NCBI GenBank assembly: GCA_030840805.1
Contig: JAVEDU010000104.1
Location: 1 to 64,000 of the forward strand
Reading direction: 5' to 3'
DNA: 64,000 bases
DNA from: Actinomycetota bacterium
GTDB taxonomy: Bacteria; Actinomycetota; Actinomycetes; Mycobacteriales; HKI-0501
In this document: one piece after another, positions 7,991 through 16,447 of the stretch
Numbering within the stretch: the first letter of the stretch is position 1
Layout: each line of letters begins with the position of its first letter
The notes under the pieces: model-generated
Told to the model about the DNA's origin: nothing
The model's input: the letters and a program-made list of their open reading frames with translations, nothing else
Database searches by the model: none
Position numbers and translations under genes: made by a program

Positions 7991-9400
7991 TCACGGTCGT
8001 ACGACACTGCGGCCCCCTCGGTCGGCCTCGACCAACCCTCCTTCGCGGAGTAGCGCGACCGCGCGGTGCGCCGTTCCGACGGACACGGCGTAGGCGTCTG
8101 CGAGCTCTGTGATTGTGGGCAGTCGGTCACCGGGTCTGAGTTCTCCGCTCACGATTTTTTCGCGCACCCTGGCAGCAACCGCTTGATACGGGTTGAGATG
8201 CTGAGCGACGGGGACGATCTGTTGCGGCATGATGCCGGCCATTGTGTCGGCGGCGCGTCGGCCGGCCTCGTCGACCCAGGCGGCGTAGATCTTGAGGGTC
8301 GTGGCGCCTCCGCTGCCGTGGCCGAGCCTGCCGGCGACGGTTCGTACGTCGACCCCGGCCGCGATCAGTTCAGTTGCGGAGTAGTGCCGTAGCGAGTGCA
8401 GGCGAGTCGAGCGCAGCCCGAGCTTGATGGCGAGGCGACGGTATTTCTGGGTGAGCGATCGTGGCGGATGGGGCGCCGAGCCGTCTGGTGCTGGGGAGAA
8501 GACCCACGAGTCCAGGTCGAGCTCACATCCGAGCGCCGCGCAGCGGGCGGTGACGCCGTCGCGATGTGCGGTGACCAGTGCGACGGTGCGCTGGTCCAGC
8601 GCGATCCGGCGGTGCTGCCCGGTCTTGGTCTCCTTCTCCCGCACTCCGGATCTGGGCTGGGCGTTGGCCCTCTGGACCAGCAGCGTGCCCCTGTCGAAGT
8701 CGACGTGGGCCCAGCGAAGGGCACTGAGCTCGCCCCGGCGCAGCCCGGTAACCATGGTCAGCCACAGCAGAAGTCCCCAGTCCGGGTCGGACCAGGCCGT
8801 GTTCAGCAGCAGCGCCGCCTCCGCCGCGCTGGGTGGGTCCGGGGCCACGCTGGCGGGCGAGGGAGCGACAGCCAGGGCGGCCCTGTTCACGCCGAGGTGC
8901 CGCCAGCGCACGGCCCGGTCGAGGGCACCGCTGAGGATGAAGTGGATCTTCCGCACCGTGCTGCTGCTCAACGGGTGGCAGGTGTGGCCGGCGCAGCTGC
9001 GGCCGTTGCACAGCTCACGGCAGCGCTGGAGCCGGGCGTAGAACTTCTCCAGCATCTCCGCGTCGAGCTTGGCCGCCTGCAGGTCCCCGAACGTGGGCGA
9101 AATGTAGAGCCGCACCAGGTCGTCGTACCGGTCTCGGGTGGTGTCCTCGAGCGTCGCGACGTCGAGCCACTGTGCGACGGCCTGGCCGACCGTGAGCGAG
9201 GTCTTCGGATGGGTTTCCTCGTCGACCTGACGTTGGAGCCGGGTCAGGTGCATCTCGGCCTCGGCGTAGGTCTTCGCGGTCTCTTTCAGCTGGCGGACAC
9301 GGCCGGTGAGCGGATCGGTTCCGGCGTACACGATCGCCCGGAAGCTGCCGGAAGGGAGCTCCTCGATGTGCCCGCGGGTGCGCCGCTTGCGAGGTGGCAC
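7991..9400 (-). CDS. Tyrosine recombinase/integrase with C-terminal GntR-type winged helix
   Basis: The protein starts with a basic PPRKRRTRG and an arm-binding domain ([20 protein letters not shown]), then a SAM-like core-binding domain. The catalytic domain carries [11 protein letters not shown] (first Arg), [11 protein letters not shown] (His-x-x-Arg), [11 protein letters not shown] (His) and the nucleophile Tyr in KIYAAW. The last 75 or so residues form a GntR-like winged helix: [20 protein letters not shown], then [20 protein letters not shown] 9400 (about 469 residues) is preferred because AGGG lies eight bases upstream; the frame stays open to TTG 9469, but that lies in the tRNA terminator. 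The gene sits between tRNA-Glu and the defence genes, as expected for the integrase of an island. The added DNA-binding domain may autoregulate or help place the recombinase. Confidence 0.85.
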   Translation of the reverse strand: MPPRKRRTRGHIEELPSGSFRAIVYAGTDPLTGRVRQLKETAKTYAEAEMHLTRLQRQVDEETHPKTSLTVGQAVAQWLDVATLEDTTRDRYDDLVRLYISPTFGDLQAAKLDAEMLEKFYARLQRCRELCNGRSCAGHTCHPLSSSTVRKIHFILSGALDRAVRWRHLGVNRAALAVAPSPASVAPDPPSAAEAALLLNTAWSDPDWGLLLWLTMVTGLRRGELSALRWAHVDFDRGTLLVQRANAQPRSGVREKETKTGQHRRIALDQRTVALVTAHRDGVTARCAALGCELDLDSWVFSPAPDGSAPHPPRSLTQKYRRLAIKLGLRSTRLHSLRHYSATELIAAGVDVRTVAGRLGHGSGGATTLKIYAAWVDEAGRRAADTMAGIMPQQIVPVAQHLNPYQAVAARVREKIVSGELRPGDRLPTITELADAYAVSVGTAHRAVALLREGGLVEADRGGRSVVRP

Positions 9401-9461
9401 GGTCGTGACCCTAGTCACCGCTCGTTCCACGTTCCGTTCCACGGCCCGCCCGGAGCCCGGG

Positions 9462-9502
9462 AAAGACAAAGGCCCGGACCCGCGTTTCCGCAGGTCCGGG
9501 CC
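9462..9502 (-). terminator. Intrinsic terminator after tRNA-Glu
   Basis: A perfect 10-bp stem (GGCCCGGACC with GGTCCGGGCC, 9471-9502) is followed on the minus strand by TTTGTCTTT. It ends the tRNA transcript and isolates it from the integrase gene. Because it stays joined to the tRNA, the attachment site may lie beyond it, or the island may have brought its own copy. Confidence 0.8.
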
Positions 9503-9506
9503 GTTG

Positions 9507-9579
9507 TAGCCCCGAAGGGATTCGAACCCTCGCTACCGCCTTGAGAGGGCGGCGTCCTAGGCCGCTAGACGACGGGGCC
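9507..9579 (-). tRNA. tRNA-Glu (CTC)
   Basis: Read on the minus strand the gene folds as a cloverleaf: acceptor GGCCCCG pairing with CGGGGCT (one G-T pair), D-arm GTCTAGCGGCCTAGGAC, anticodon stem CCGCC/GGCGG with loop CTCTCAA giving anticodon CTC, and T-loop TTCGAAT. The T-stem contains a G-T wobble at its outer pair. No CCA is encoded. It reads GAG codons and is the substrate of GltX encoded 1.3 kb away. Confidence 0.95.
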
Positions 9580-9600
9580 CTAGGGGTGAAACGTGCCGAG

Positions 9601-9672
9601 CTGGGGTACCAGGACTCGAACCTAGACTAGCTGAACCAGAATCAGCTGGGCTGCCAATTACCCCATACCCCA
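9601..9672 (-). tRNA. tRNA-Gln (CTG)
   Basis: On the minus strand, acceptor TGGGGTA pairs with TACCCCA, the anticodon stem GCTGA/TCAGC closes loop TTCTGGT with anticodon CTG, and the T-arm has GGTTCGAGTCC. The discriminator is G and CCA is not encoded. It lies 21 bp upstream of tRNA-Glu on the same strand, so both are probably one transcript. In actinobacteria it is charged with Glu by GltX and amidated by GatCAB, both encoded in this window. Confidence 0.95.
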
Positions 9673-9710
9673 TCGGCGCTGTTCGCACCGGTGACAACCA
9701 TACCCGACGG

Positions 9711-10766
9711 TCATCTCGGGCTCCAAAACGGCCCCCCTCCCGGCGCGTCCGAGAGCCTCCGAACCGGCCGGCGGAACGTCCACAGCCAGACTCCGGCGGT
9801 GAACGCGGCGATGATCACGAGGTCGAGGACCACCGCTCCCGCCGGGGCCTCGGTGCTGGTGACGCTCTCCGCGAGCGTCCCGGTCAGCGTGCCGAACGCG
9901 AACGCGACGAGGTTGTTCACCGCGTGCAGCGCGATCGCGGCCTCCAGCCCGCCGGTGAGCCACACCAGCAGCGACGCCGCCAGGCCGAAGCCCCACCGGT
10001 CGGCGAACAGCCACGGGTCCTGCAGGCCGTGGGCGAACGCGAACAGGGTCGCGGTGATCGGTGCGGTCACCAGCAGCGCCGCCAGCCGGGACGGGATCCA
10101 CGACCCGATCGCCTGCGCGACGTAGCCCCGGAACAAGAACTCCTCCCCCGCCGCCTGCAGCGGGGTCGTGAGCGCGAACACGGCGGTCAGCGCCACCAGC
10201 TCCCGTACCGGCGGCGGGTCGAACGTCGGCAGCCCACCCCCGGCGCTCGACGGCAGCGCGGCGCCGACGACCACGCTCACCGCCATCAGCGCCACGGCGG
10301 ACCCCACGCACCCGAACAGCAGCCGCCACCGGAACCGCCCCAGGACCGACGACAACCACCCCATCCGCTCCTGGTGGCAGGCCAGGACCGCGACGCCGGT
10401 GATCGGGATGGCGGCGGCCAGGACGATGTTCGTGAGCAGGAGGGACCCGGGACCGACGTCGGTCAGGAACCGTTCGCCGTCCGCCGTGGTGCCGCCCGTC
10501 GCGAGCACGTACCCGAACATCACGATCGCGGTGACGACCTGCGTCACGCCCCACAGCACCGCGACGAGCAGCAGCCCGAGCAGGGACTTCCACCAGCGGT
10601 GCCGGCGGGTACGGAGCAGGTGCAGGTACGGCTGGGGACGGTCGTGCGGCCGGTCCGTCCAGCCGGGCGGGGCGGCGGGGCGCGGCGGGACGGGCCCGGG
10701 CGGTGCCGCGTACGCCGTCGGCGCGACCGCGTACGGGCCCGGCGGCGGCACCCACGACCCGGTCAC
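9711..10766 (-). CDS. CPBP-family intramembrane metalloprotease
   Basis: The 351-residue membrane protein has a proline-rich cytoplasmic N-terminus (about 60 residues), then roughly eight membrane segments. The CPBP (CAAX protease and bacteriocin-processing) motifs are complete: AGEEFLFRGYV (EExxxR), FAFAHG and HAVNN. These place a glutamate/histidine active site inside the membrane. Family members process membrane or prenylated peptides or act in bacteriocin immunity; no substrate is evident here. The start is GTG 10766. It lies downstream of gltX on the same strand with a 66 bp gap. Confidence 0.85.
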   Translation of the reverse strand: MTGSWVPPPGPYAVAPTAYAAPPGPVPPRPAAPPGWTDRPHDRPQPYLHLLRTRRHRWWKSLLGLLLVAVLWGVTQVVTAIVMFGYVLATGGTTADGERFLTDVGPGSLLLTNIVLAAAIPITGVAVLACHQERMGWLSSVLGRFRWRLLFGCVGSAVALMAVSVVVGAALPSSAGGGLPTFDPPPVRELVALTAVFALTTPLQAAGEEFLFRGYVAQAIGSWIPSRLAALLVTAPITATLFAFAHGLQDPWLFADRWGFGLAASLLVWLTGGLEAAIALHAVNNLVAFAFGTLTGTLAESVTSTEAPAGAVVLDLVIIAAFTAGVWLWTFRRPVRRLSDAPGGGPFWSPR

Positions 10767-10832
10767 CGGTCCCCCGCGCCGACATCGTTCCCGGTCGTGG
10801 CCGCGCGCCCGGCACCCTCGGCGTGCGGTCGG

Positions 10833-12311
10833 TCAGCCGAGCGCACGCCGCAGCCGGGCAAGCGAACGCTCGCGCCCCAGCAGCTCCATCGACTCGTACA
10901 GCGGCGGCGAGACGGTCCGGCCGGTGACCGCGACGCGCACCGGCGCGAACGCCTTGCGCGGCTTGAGCCCGAGCCCGTCGACCAGCGCCTCCTTCAGCGC
11001 GGTCTCGATGGAGGCCGCGTCCCAGGTCGGCAGTGCCTCCAGCGCGGCGACGGCGGCGTTCACGGTGGGCACCGCGTCGACGGCGAGGTTCTTCGCGGCG
11101 GCCTCGGACTCGGGCGCGAACTCCCGCTCGGGCGTGAAGAGGAACCGCAGCATCCCCACGGCCTCGTCGATCGTGGTGATGCGCTCCTGCACCAGGGGAG
11201 CCGCCGCGGCCACGAGCGCCGCCTCCTCGCCGGTGGGCGGATCGAGGACCAGCTCGGCCCGCGTCAGGAAGCCGGTGAGCCGCGCCTCGAAGTCCTCCGG
11301 CGCCAGGAGGCGCAGGTGCGTGGCGTTGATGGCCTCGGCCTTCTTCAGGTCGAACCGGGCCGGGTTCGCGCTGATGCCGGTGCCGTCGAACGCGGCGACC
11401 AGCTCGTCCAGCGAGAAGATGTCCCGGTCGTCGGCGATGGACCAGCCGAGCAGCGCCAGGTAGTTCAGCAGGCCCTCGGGCACGAACCCGCGCTGGCGGT
11501 ACAGGTTCAGCGCCGACTCGGGGTCGCGCTTGGAGAGCTTCTTGTTGCCCTCGCCCATGACGTACGGCAGGTGGCCGAACCGCGGGGTCTCGTCCGCGAC
11601 GCCGATCGCGACGAGCGCGCGGTACAGCGCGATCTGCCGCGGCGTGGACGACAGCAGGTCCTCGCCCCGCAGCACGTGGGTGATCTTCATCAGCGCGTCG
11701 TCGACCGGGTTCACGAGCGGGTACAGCGGCTTGCCGTTGTTGCGGACGACGACGTAGTCCGGCACCGACCCGGCGGCGAACGTGATCTCACCGCGGACCA
11801 GGTCGTTCCAGGTGATGTCCTCGTCCGGCATCCGCAGGCGCAGCACCGGCTCGCGCCCCTCGGCCCGGAACGCCGCCTTCTGCTCGTCGGTGAGGTCGCG
11901 GTCGGCGTTGTCGTAGCCGAGCTTCGGGTCCCGGCCGGCGGCGCGGTGCCGGGCCTCGATCTCCTCACCCGAGGAGAACGACTCGTACAGGTACCCGCCG
12001 TCGACCAGCTTCGCGATCACGTCGGCGTAGATCTCGCCGCGCTCGCTCTGCCGGTACGGGCCGTGCGGACCGCCGACCCCGGGGCCCTCGTCCCAGTCCA
12101 TCCCGAGCCACTTCAGCGAGTCGAGCAGCATCGCGTACGACTCCTCGGAGTCGCGGGCGGCGTCGGTGTCCTCGATCCGGAACACGAAGGTGCCGCCGTG
12201 GTGACGGGCGAACGCCCAGTTGAAGAGGCAGGTGCGGATGAGCCCCACGTGCGGGTTGCCCGTCGGGGACGGGCAGAACCGGACGCGGATGGGCGAGGCG
12301 GTAGTCGTCAT
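10833..12311 (-). CDS. gltX: Glutamyl-tRNA synthetase
   Basis: This 492-residue class I synthetase attaches glutamate to tRNA-Glu. The HIGH-type motif is in [14 protein letters not shown] (about residues 14-27) and the KMSKS-type motif is [10 protein letters not shown]; the catalytic insert reads [14 protein letters not shown]. The helical anticodon-binding part fills the C-terminal third. ATG 12311 follows a GGAAG site. Actinobacteria lack glutaminyl-tRNA synthetase, so this enzyme is expected to be non-discriminating and to charge tRNA-Gln as well, feeding GatCAB. Both tRNA genes are within about 1.3 kb. It starts only 12 bp after the fumarylacetoacetate-hydrolase gene and is probably in one operon with it. 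Confidence 0.97.
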   Translation of the reverse strand: MTTTASPIRVRFCPSPTGNPHVGLIRTCLFNWAFARHHGGTFVFRIEDTDAARDSEESYAMLLDSLKWLGMDWDEGPGVGGPHGPYRQSERGEIYADVIAKLVDGGYLYESFSSGEEIEARHRAAGRDPKLGYDNADRDLTDEQKAAFRAEGREPVLRLRMPDEDITWNDLVRGEITFAAGSVPDYVVVRNNGKPLYPLVNPVDDALMKITHVLRGEDLLSSTPRQIALYRALVAIGVADETPRFGHLPYVMGEGNKKLSKRDPESALNLYRQRGFVPEGLLNYLALLGWSIADDRDIFSLDELVAAFDGTGISANPARFDLKKAEAINATHLRLLAPEDFEARLTGFLTRAELVLDPPTGEEAALVAAAAPLVQERITTIDEAVGMLRFLFTPEREFAPESEAAAKNLAVDAVPTVNAAVAALEALPTWDAASIETALKEALVDGLGLKPRKAFAPVRVAVTGRTVSPPLYESMELLGRERSLARLRRALG

Positions 12312-12323
12312 GGTGCTTCCAGG

Positions 12324-13100
12324 CTAGTCGTGCGCGACGACGGGGTTGGTGAGCGAGCCCAGGCCCTCCACCTCCACGGTCACCGACTGGCCGGCGGCCA
12401 GCGGGCCGACCCCGGCCGGCGTGCCGGTGAGGATCACGTCGCCGGGCAGCAGCGTCATGACGTGCGAGATGTACGAGACCAGCGTGGCGACGTCGAACAC
12501 GAACTGCGACGTGCGCCCGTCCTGCCGCAGCTCCCCGTCGACCTGCGCCGTGACGCGAAGGTCGGACGGGTCCACGTCGGTGTCGATCCACGGCCCGAGC
12601 GGGCAGAACGAGTCGAAGCCCTTCGCCCGCGTCCACTGCGGGTCCTTCTTCTGGAGATCGCGGGCCGTGACATCGTTCGCGACCGTGTAGCCGAAGACGC
12701 TGTCCAGGGCGCGCTCGCGGCTCACCTCACGGGCGCCGCGGGCGTTGATCACCACGGCGAGCTCCGCCTCGTGCTCGACCTGCGACGACTGGAGCGGCAG
12801 CCGGATCGCGTCGGCGGGGCCGATCACGGTCGTCGACGGCTTGAGGAACAGCAGCGGCTCGGTCGGGACCTCGTTGCCCAGCTCGGCGGCGTGCGCGGCG
12901 TAGTTGCGGCCGACGCCGACCACCTTGCTCGGCAGGATCGGCGACAGCAGCCGCACGTCGGGCAGCGCCCACCGCTCGCCGGTGAACACGAGCTGGCCGA
13001 ACGGGTGTCCCTCGATCTGGGCGACGGTGAGAGCGCCGGGCTCCCCCTCCACCACTCCGAACGACATTCCCGACGGGTGGGCGAACCGGGCGATACGCAT
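12324..13100 (-). CDS. Fumarylacetoacetate hydrolase-family protein
   Basis: The 258-residue protein has the FAH fold: an N-terminal small domain, then [17 protein letters not shown], the metal-binding HEAELAVVI (Glu-x-Glu), and a third ligand in [10 protein letters not shown]. The C-terminus has [15 protein letters not shown], the usual family signature. Members hydrolyse or decarboxylate acylpyruvates and 2-oxo acids with Mg or Mn. The exact substrate cannot be told. ATG 13100 is the first in-frame start. Actinobacterial gltX genes often follow a gene of this family, as here. Confidence 0.88.
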   Translation of the reverse strand: MRIARFAHPSGMSFGVVEGEPGALTVAQIEGHPFGQLVFTGERWALPDVRLLSPILPSKVVGVGRNYAAHAAELGNEVPTEPLLFLKPSTTVIGPADAIRLPLQSSQVEHEAELAVVINARGAREVSRERALDSVFGYTVANDVTARDLQKKDPQWTRAKGFDSFCPLGPWIDTDVDPSDLRVTAQVDGELRQDGRTSQFVFDVATLVSYISHVMTLLPGDVILTGTPAGVGPLAAGQSVTVEVEGLGSLTNPVVAHD

Positions 13101-13138
13101 GGCCCGAGCCTAGCCGCCGGGTCGGCGCCTACCCTGGG

Positions 13139-14011
13139 GTGGTGCACATCCTCGCCGAGCCGCGGTGGCGTGCCCGCCGGGCCGCTCACGAGTCCACAGT
13201 GGACGCGCTGCTCGCCGGGCACCTGGACCGCGCCCGACGGCAGGAGAAGCATCCGGTCGAGGACTTCCTGTTCACGTACTACTCGCACCGGCCGGCCCGG
13301 CTCCGCCGCTGGCACCCGGGCGTCGGGACGGCCCTCGCCGGGGACGCGTCCGAGTACGCGGGGTTCAGCGGGTACGCCGCGACGCCGGACGGGGTGACCG
13401 CGCCGGTCCCCGAGCGCCGCCGGGACACGGTGGCCTGGGTCCACGGCCTGCTCACGGCCACGGCGGGACGGCCGGCCCAGTTCGGCTGCTTCGGGCTCCA
13501 CGAGTGGGCGATGGTGTACCGAACCGGGGAGGTCCGGCACGCCGCCGTCCCGTTGCGGCTCGGCTCCGCGGGCACGGACGCCGTGGTGGAGTCGATGCCG
13601 ATCCGGTGCAGCCACTTCGACGCGTTCCGGTTCTTCACCCCACTCGCGCGCGGGCTGAACGTCCTGCAGCCGACCCGGGAGTCCCAGCCCGCCCTGGAGC
13701 AGCCGGGATGCCTGCACGCGACCATGGATCTGTACAAGTGGGCCTACAAGCTCGAACCGCTCACCCCCTCGGACCTGGTGCTGGACTGCTTCCGACTGGC
13801 AAGTGACGTGCGGGAGCTGGACATGCGCGCGAGCCCGTACGACCTCGCCGCGCTGGGGTACCCGCCGGTGCGGATCGAGACGCCCGAGGGGCGGGCCGAG
13901 TACGCGGCGGCGCAGCGCTCCTTCGCCGAGCGCGGGCAGGCGCTGCGCGCACGGCTGGCCGCCGTGTGCGCGACCGCGCTGGCCTCCACGGGCGCGACGC
14001 TCTCCGACTGA
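13139..14011 (+). CDS. Conserved actinobacterial protein (often labelled 3-methyladenine DNA glycosylase)
   Basis: The 290-residue protein begins with an Arg-rich helix (WRARRAAHESTVDALL) and has the conserved block HPVEDFLFTYYSHRPARLRRW, then CFGLHEWAMVY, RCSHFDAFRFFTP and ATMDLYKWAYKL. Homologues across actinobacteria carry the name 3-methyladenine DNA glycosylase, but I see no helix-hairpin-helix glycosylase motif, so the name should be treated with care. It is divergent from the FAH gene across a 38 bp gap. GTG 13139 or the adjacent GTG 13142 is the start. It ends in a bidirectional terminator-like palindrome. Confidence 0.7.
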   Translation: MVHILAEPRWRARRAAHESTVDALLAGHLDRARRQEKHPVEDFLFTYYSHRPARLRRWHPGVGTALAGDASEYAGFSGYAATPDGVTAPVPERRRDTVAWVHGLLTATAGRPAQFGCFGLHEWAMVYRTGEVRHAAVPLRLGSAGTDAVVESMPIRCSHFDAFRFFTPLARGLNVLQPTRESQPALEQPGCLHATMDLYKWAYKLEPLTPSDLVLDCFRLASDVRELDMRASPYDLAALGYPPVRIETPEGRAEYAAAQRSFAERGQALRARLAAVCATALASTGATLSD

Positions 14012-14019
14012 GCCCCGTT

Positions 14020-14078
14020 GCCGTGATCATGAGGGCCTTTTCGTCGCTCCAGTGCGAAAAACCGCTCATGATCATGGC
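14020..14078. repeat. Family B intergenic palindrome, copy 1
   Basis: Arms TGATCATGAG...CCTTTTCG and CGAAAAA...CTCATGATCA form a long imperfect stem between two convergent genes. The TGATCA at its right end supplies the TGA stop of the minus-strand acetyltransferase. The T and A runs inside the arms suit a bidirectional terminator. Confidence 0.75.
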
Positions 14079-14650
14079 GAGGGAGGACCGACAGGCGGCG
14101 ACCACTCGTCCCGGAGCAGGCCCAGCAGGATGTCGTCGTCCCAGCCGTCGTCGGTCCACCAGCTGGCCCGCAGCTGCCCCTCCCGGACGAACCCGGCGGA
14201 CTCCGCCGCGTGGAGCATTGCCCCGTTGGAGGCCAGCGTCTCGCAGGACAGCCGGTGCAGGCCGCGCACCCGGAATCCGTAGTCACACAGCACCCGCACG
14301 ATGTCCGTGCCCAACCCGAGGCCCCGCGCCTCGGCGACGAGCGAGAGGCCGACGTGGCCGGAGCGCTGGTGCGGGTTGACGCCCCACACGGACGCCTCCC
14401 CCACCACGTCGCCGTGCGCGACCCGGCCGGCCGCGACCCGCGCCTCCACGGTGAACTTCACATTGAGCGGGTCCGGTGGCTCGGCCAGCTCGGCGTCGTA
14501 CCGCGCGAGGTCGTGTTCCAGCGAACGCGGCACCCACGGCCCGATGGCCGTCCGCTGGTGGAGCACCGGGTCGGAGGCGGCGAGGCGGTACAGCACCGCC
14601 ACGTCGTCCCGTACGCGCGGGCGGAGCAGTACCGACTCACCGATCAGCAT
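14072..14650 (-). CDS. GNAT acetyltransferase (RimJ/RimL type)
   Basis: The 192-residue protein starts LIGESVLLRPRVRDDVAVLY, typical of RimJ/RimL-like acetyltransferases. Motif A is in HVGLSLVAEARGLGLGTDIV (about 110-130), with the usual later LSCETLASNGAMLHAAESAGF motif. The stop codon lies inside a palindrome. It is 20 bp downstream of cimA on the same strand, so it may be carried on the same transcript. The acceptor could be a ribosomal-protein N-terminus or a small amine; the sequence does not tell. Confidence 0.82.
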   Translation of the reverse strand: MLIGESVLLRPRVRDDVAVLYRLAASDPVLHQRTAIGPWVPRSLEHDLARYDAELAEPPDPLNVKFTVEARVAAGRVAHGDVVGEASVWGVNPHQRSGHVGLSLVAEARGLGLGTDIVRVLCDYGFRVRGLHRLSCETLASNGAMLHAAESAGFVREGQLRASWWTDDGWDDDILLGLLRDEWSPPVGPPSP

Positions 14651-14669
14651 GGCGCCGATCGTGCCGTGC

Positions 14670-16262
14670 TCAGACCGGCGTGGGAACCGCGTTCCGCCGC
14701 AGACCGAACGTCAGCGCATCGACGAGCGCGCGCCAGGACGCCTCGATGACGTTGCCGTGCACGCCCACCGTGGTCCAGTCGTGCTGGCCGTCGGTCGTGT
14801 CGATGAGCACCCTGGTCACCGCGTCGGTCCCGTGCCGCCCCTCCAGGATGCGGACCTTGTAGTCGGCCAGCTCCAGTCCGTCCAGCTGCGGGTAGTGCCG
14901 CGCGAGCGCGGCGCGGAGCGCGGAGTCGAGGGCGTTGACGGGACCGTTGCCCTCCGCGGTGGCGATCACCCGCTCGCCCCCGATGCCGACCTTGACGGTG
15001 GCCTCGCTGACCACCATCTCGTCGGCCCGGTGCTCGACGATCACCCGCCACGACTCCAGCGTGAAGTACGGGTCGATCTCGCCGTCGAGCTCGGCGCGGA
15101 GCATCAGCTCGAAGGACGCGTCGGCGGCCTCGAACGACCAGCCCTCCGCCTCCAGGTCCTTCACGCGATCCACCACCCGCCCGACGGCCTCCGGATGGCC
15201 GGCCAGGTCGATGCCGAGCTCGCGTCCCTTGAGCTCCACACTCGCCCGGCCGGCCATCTCGGTGACGAGGATGCGCTGGTCGTTGCCCACCACAGCCGGG
15301 TCCACGTGGTTGTAGAGCTCCGGACTGATCTTGATCGCGCTGGCATGCAGGCCCGCCTTGTGAGCGAACGCTGACGTCCCGACATACGCCTGTTGGGGAT
15401 TCGGGGCCTTGTTGGCGATCTCGGCGATGGCGTGCGACACGCGCATCAGTTCCCCGAGGCAACCCTCGGGAAGAGCGGGGATTCCCATCTTGGTGGCGAG
15501 GTTGGCGATGACGACGAACAGGTCCGCGTTGCCCGGCCGCTCGCCGTACCCGTTCGCGGTGCCCTGGACGTGGGTCGCGCCGGCGGCGACCGCGGCGACC
15601 GTGTTGGCGACCGCGCAGGAGGTGTCGTTCTGGGCGTGGATGCCGACCCGGACCCCGCCCCGCTCGACGACCTCGCGCACCACCCGGCCCACTCCCATCG
15701 GGAGCTGGCCGCCGTTGGTGTCGCACAGCACGCCGACATCGGCGCCCGCCGAGAAGGCCGCTTCGAGGACCCGGAGGCCGTAGTCGCGGTCGTGGGCGTA
15801 CCCGTCGAAGAAGTGCTCGCAGTCGAGGAACACCCGGCGCCCCTCGCCGACGAGGAACCGGACGGTGTCGCTCACCATCGCGAGGTTCTCCTCGTAGGTG
15901 GTGCGCAGCGCCTGCGTGACATGGCGGACGTCGGACTTGGCGACCAGGGTGACCACCGGGGCGAGCGAGTCGCGCAGGGCGAGCACCTGCGGGTCCTCGT
16001 GTGCCTTCTTGCCCGCCTTGCGGGTCGACCCGAAGGCGACCAGCGTCGCGTGTTGCAGCGCCAGTTCGCCGGCCGCCGCGCGGGCGAAGAACTCGGTGTC
16101 CTTCGGCAGTGCACCCGGCCAGCCGCCCTCGATGAAGCCGACGCCGAGCTCGTCGAGGAGCCGGGCGATGCTCAGCTTGTCCGCGACGGAGAACGACATG
16201 CCCTCGCCCTGGGCGCCGTCGCGCAGGGTCGTGTCGAAGACGTGAAAGGCGTCCGAAACCAT
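14670..16262 (-). CDS. cimA: (R)-citramalate synthase
   Basis: The 530-residue protein condenses pyruvate and acetyl-CoA to citramalate, the first step of threonine-independent isoleucine synthesis. The catalytic TIM barrel has TTLRDGAQGEG near the start, SDVRHVTQAL, CDTNGGQLPMGVGR, the metal-binding GIHAQNDTSCAVANT and HVQGTANGYGERPGN. The C-terminal 150 residues form the LeuA-type regulatory domain, expected to bind isoleucine. HMGL-like homologues include 2-isopropylmalate synthase, but length and the FIEGGWPGALPKD motif fit CimA. ATG 16262 follows AAGGAG by eight bases. Upstream lie a leader peptide and a terminator hairpin, so attenuation by branched-chain amino acids is likely. Confidence 0.93.
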   Translation of the reverse strand: MVSDAFHVFDTTLRDGAQGEGMSFSVADKLSIARLLDELGVGFIEGGWPGALPKDTEFFARAAAGELALQHATLVAFGSTRKAGKKAHEDPQVLALRDSLAPVVTLVAKSDVRHVTQALRTTYEENLAMVSDTVRFLVGEGRRVFLDCEHFFDGYAHDRDYGLRVLEAAFSAGADVGVLCDTNGGQLPMGVGRVVREVVERGGVRVGIHAQNDTSCAVANTVAAVAAGATHVQGTANGYGERPGNADLFVVIANLATKMGIPALPEGCLGELMRVSHAIAEIANKAPNPQQAYVGTSAFAHKAGLHASAIKISPELYNHVDPAVVGNDQRILVTEMAGRASVELKGRELGIDLAGHPEAVGRVVDRVKDLEAEGWSFEAADASFELMLRAELDGEIDPYFTLESWRVIVEHRADEMVVSEATVKVGIGGERVIATAEGNGPVNALDSALRAALARHYPQLDGLELADYKVRILEGRHGTDAVTRVLIDTTDGQHDWTTVGVHGNVIEASWRALVDALTFGLRRNAVPTPV

Positions 16263-16281
16263 CGTGGGTTCTCCTTCAACG

Positions 16282-16310
16282 AAAAAGACCCCCCACGACG
16301 TGGGAGGTCT
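16282..16310 (-). terminator. Attenuator terminator upstream of cimA
   Basis: Between the leader ORF and cimA, the minus strand reads AGACCTCCCACG, then CGTGGGGGGTCT followed by TTTTT (stem 16286-16310, U tract 16286-16282). It is a strong intrinsic terminator placed before the structural gene. A second GC-rich palindrome at 16311-16336 could be the pausing or competing stem. Confidence 0.8.
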
Positions 16311-16335
16311 GCGCGCAGGCGGTGTCGCGTGCGCG

Positions 16336-16368
16336 CTAGGTGCCGAGAATCAGTCGAGCGGAGGTCAC
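16336..16368 (-). CDS. Attenuation leader peptide of cimA
   Basis: A 10-residue ORF runs from GTG 16368 to TAG 16336: MTSARLILGT. The Leu-Ile-Leu run is what ribosome-mediated attenuation needs, and the ORF ends just before a hairpin and a terminator. A CACAAT box ends seven bases before the GTG, so the message may be leaderless and start at the GTG itself. Scarcity of charged Leu or Ile tRNA would stall the ribosome and prevent the terminator from forming. Confidence 0.65.
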   Translation of the reverse strand: MTSARLILGT

Positions 16369-16447
16369 GGAAAGTATTGTGACACAGGTTCCCGCATTCG
16401 ATACCCGGTATCCCGCATCGTGGACGGCCACCCTGCACAATGTCCCG

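Noticed and set aside
9401-9469. Integrase start at TTG 9469
   Set aside because: That codon lies in the terminator U tract of tRNA-Glu; GTG 9400 has a ribosome-binding site.
9924-13397. Very long plus-strand open frame over the CPBP, gltX and FAH genes
   Set aside because: It is rich in Arg, His, Gln and Val and antisense to clear genes; stop codons are rare by GC bias.
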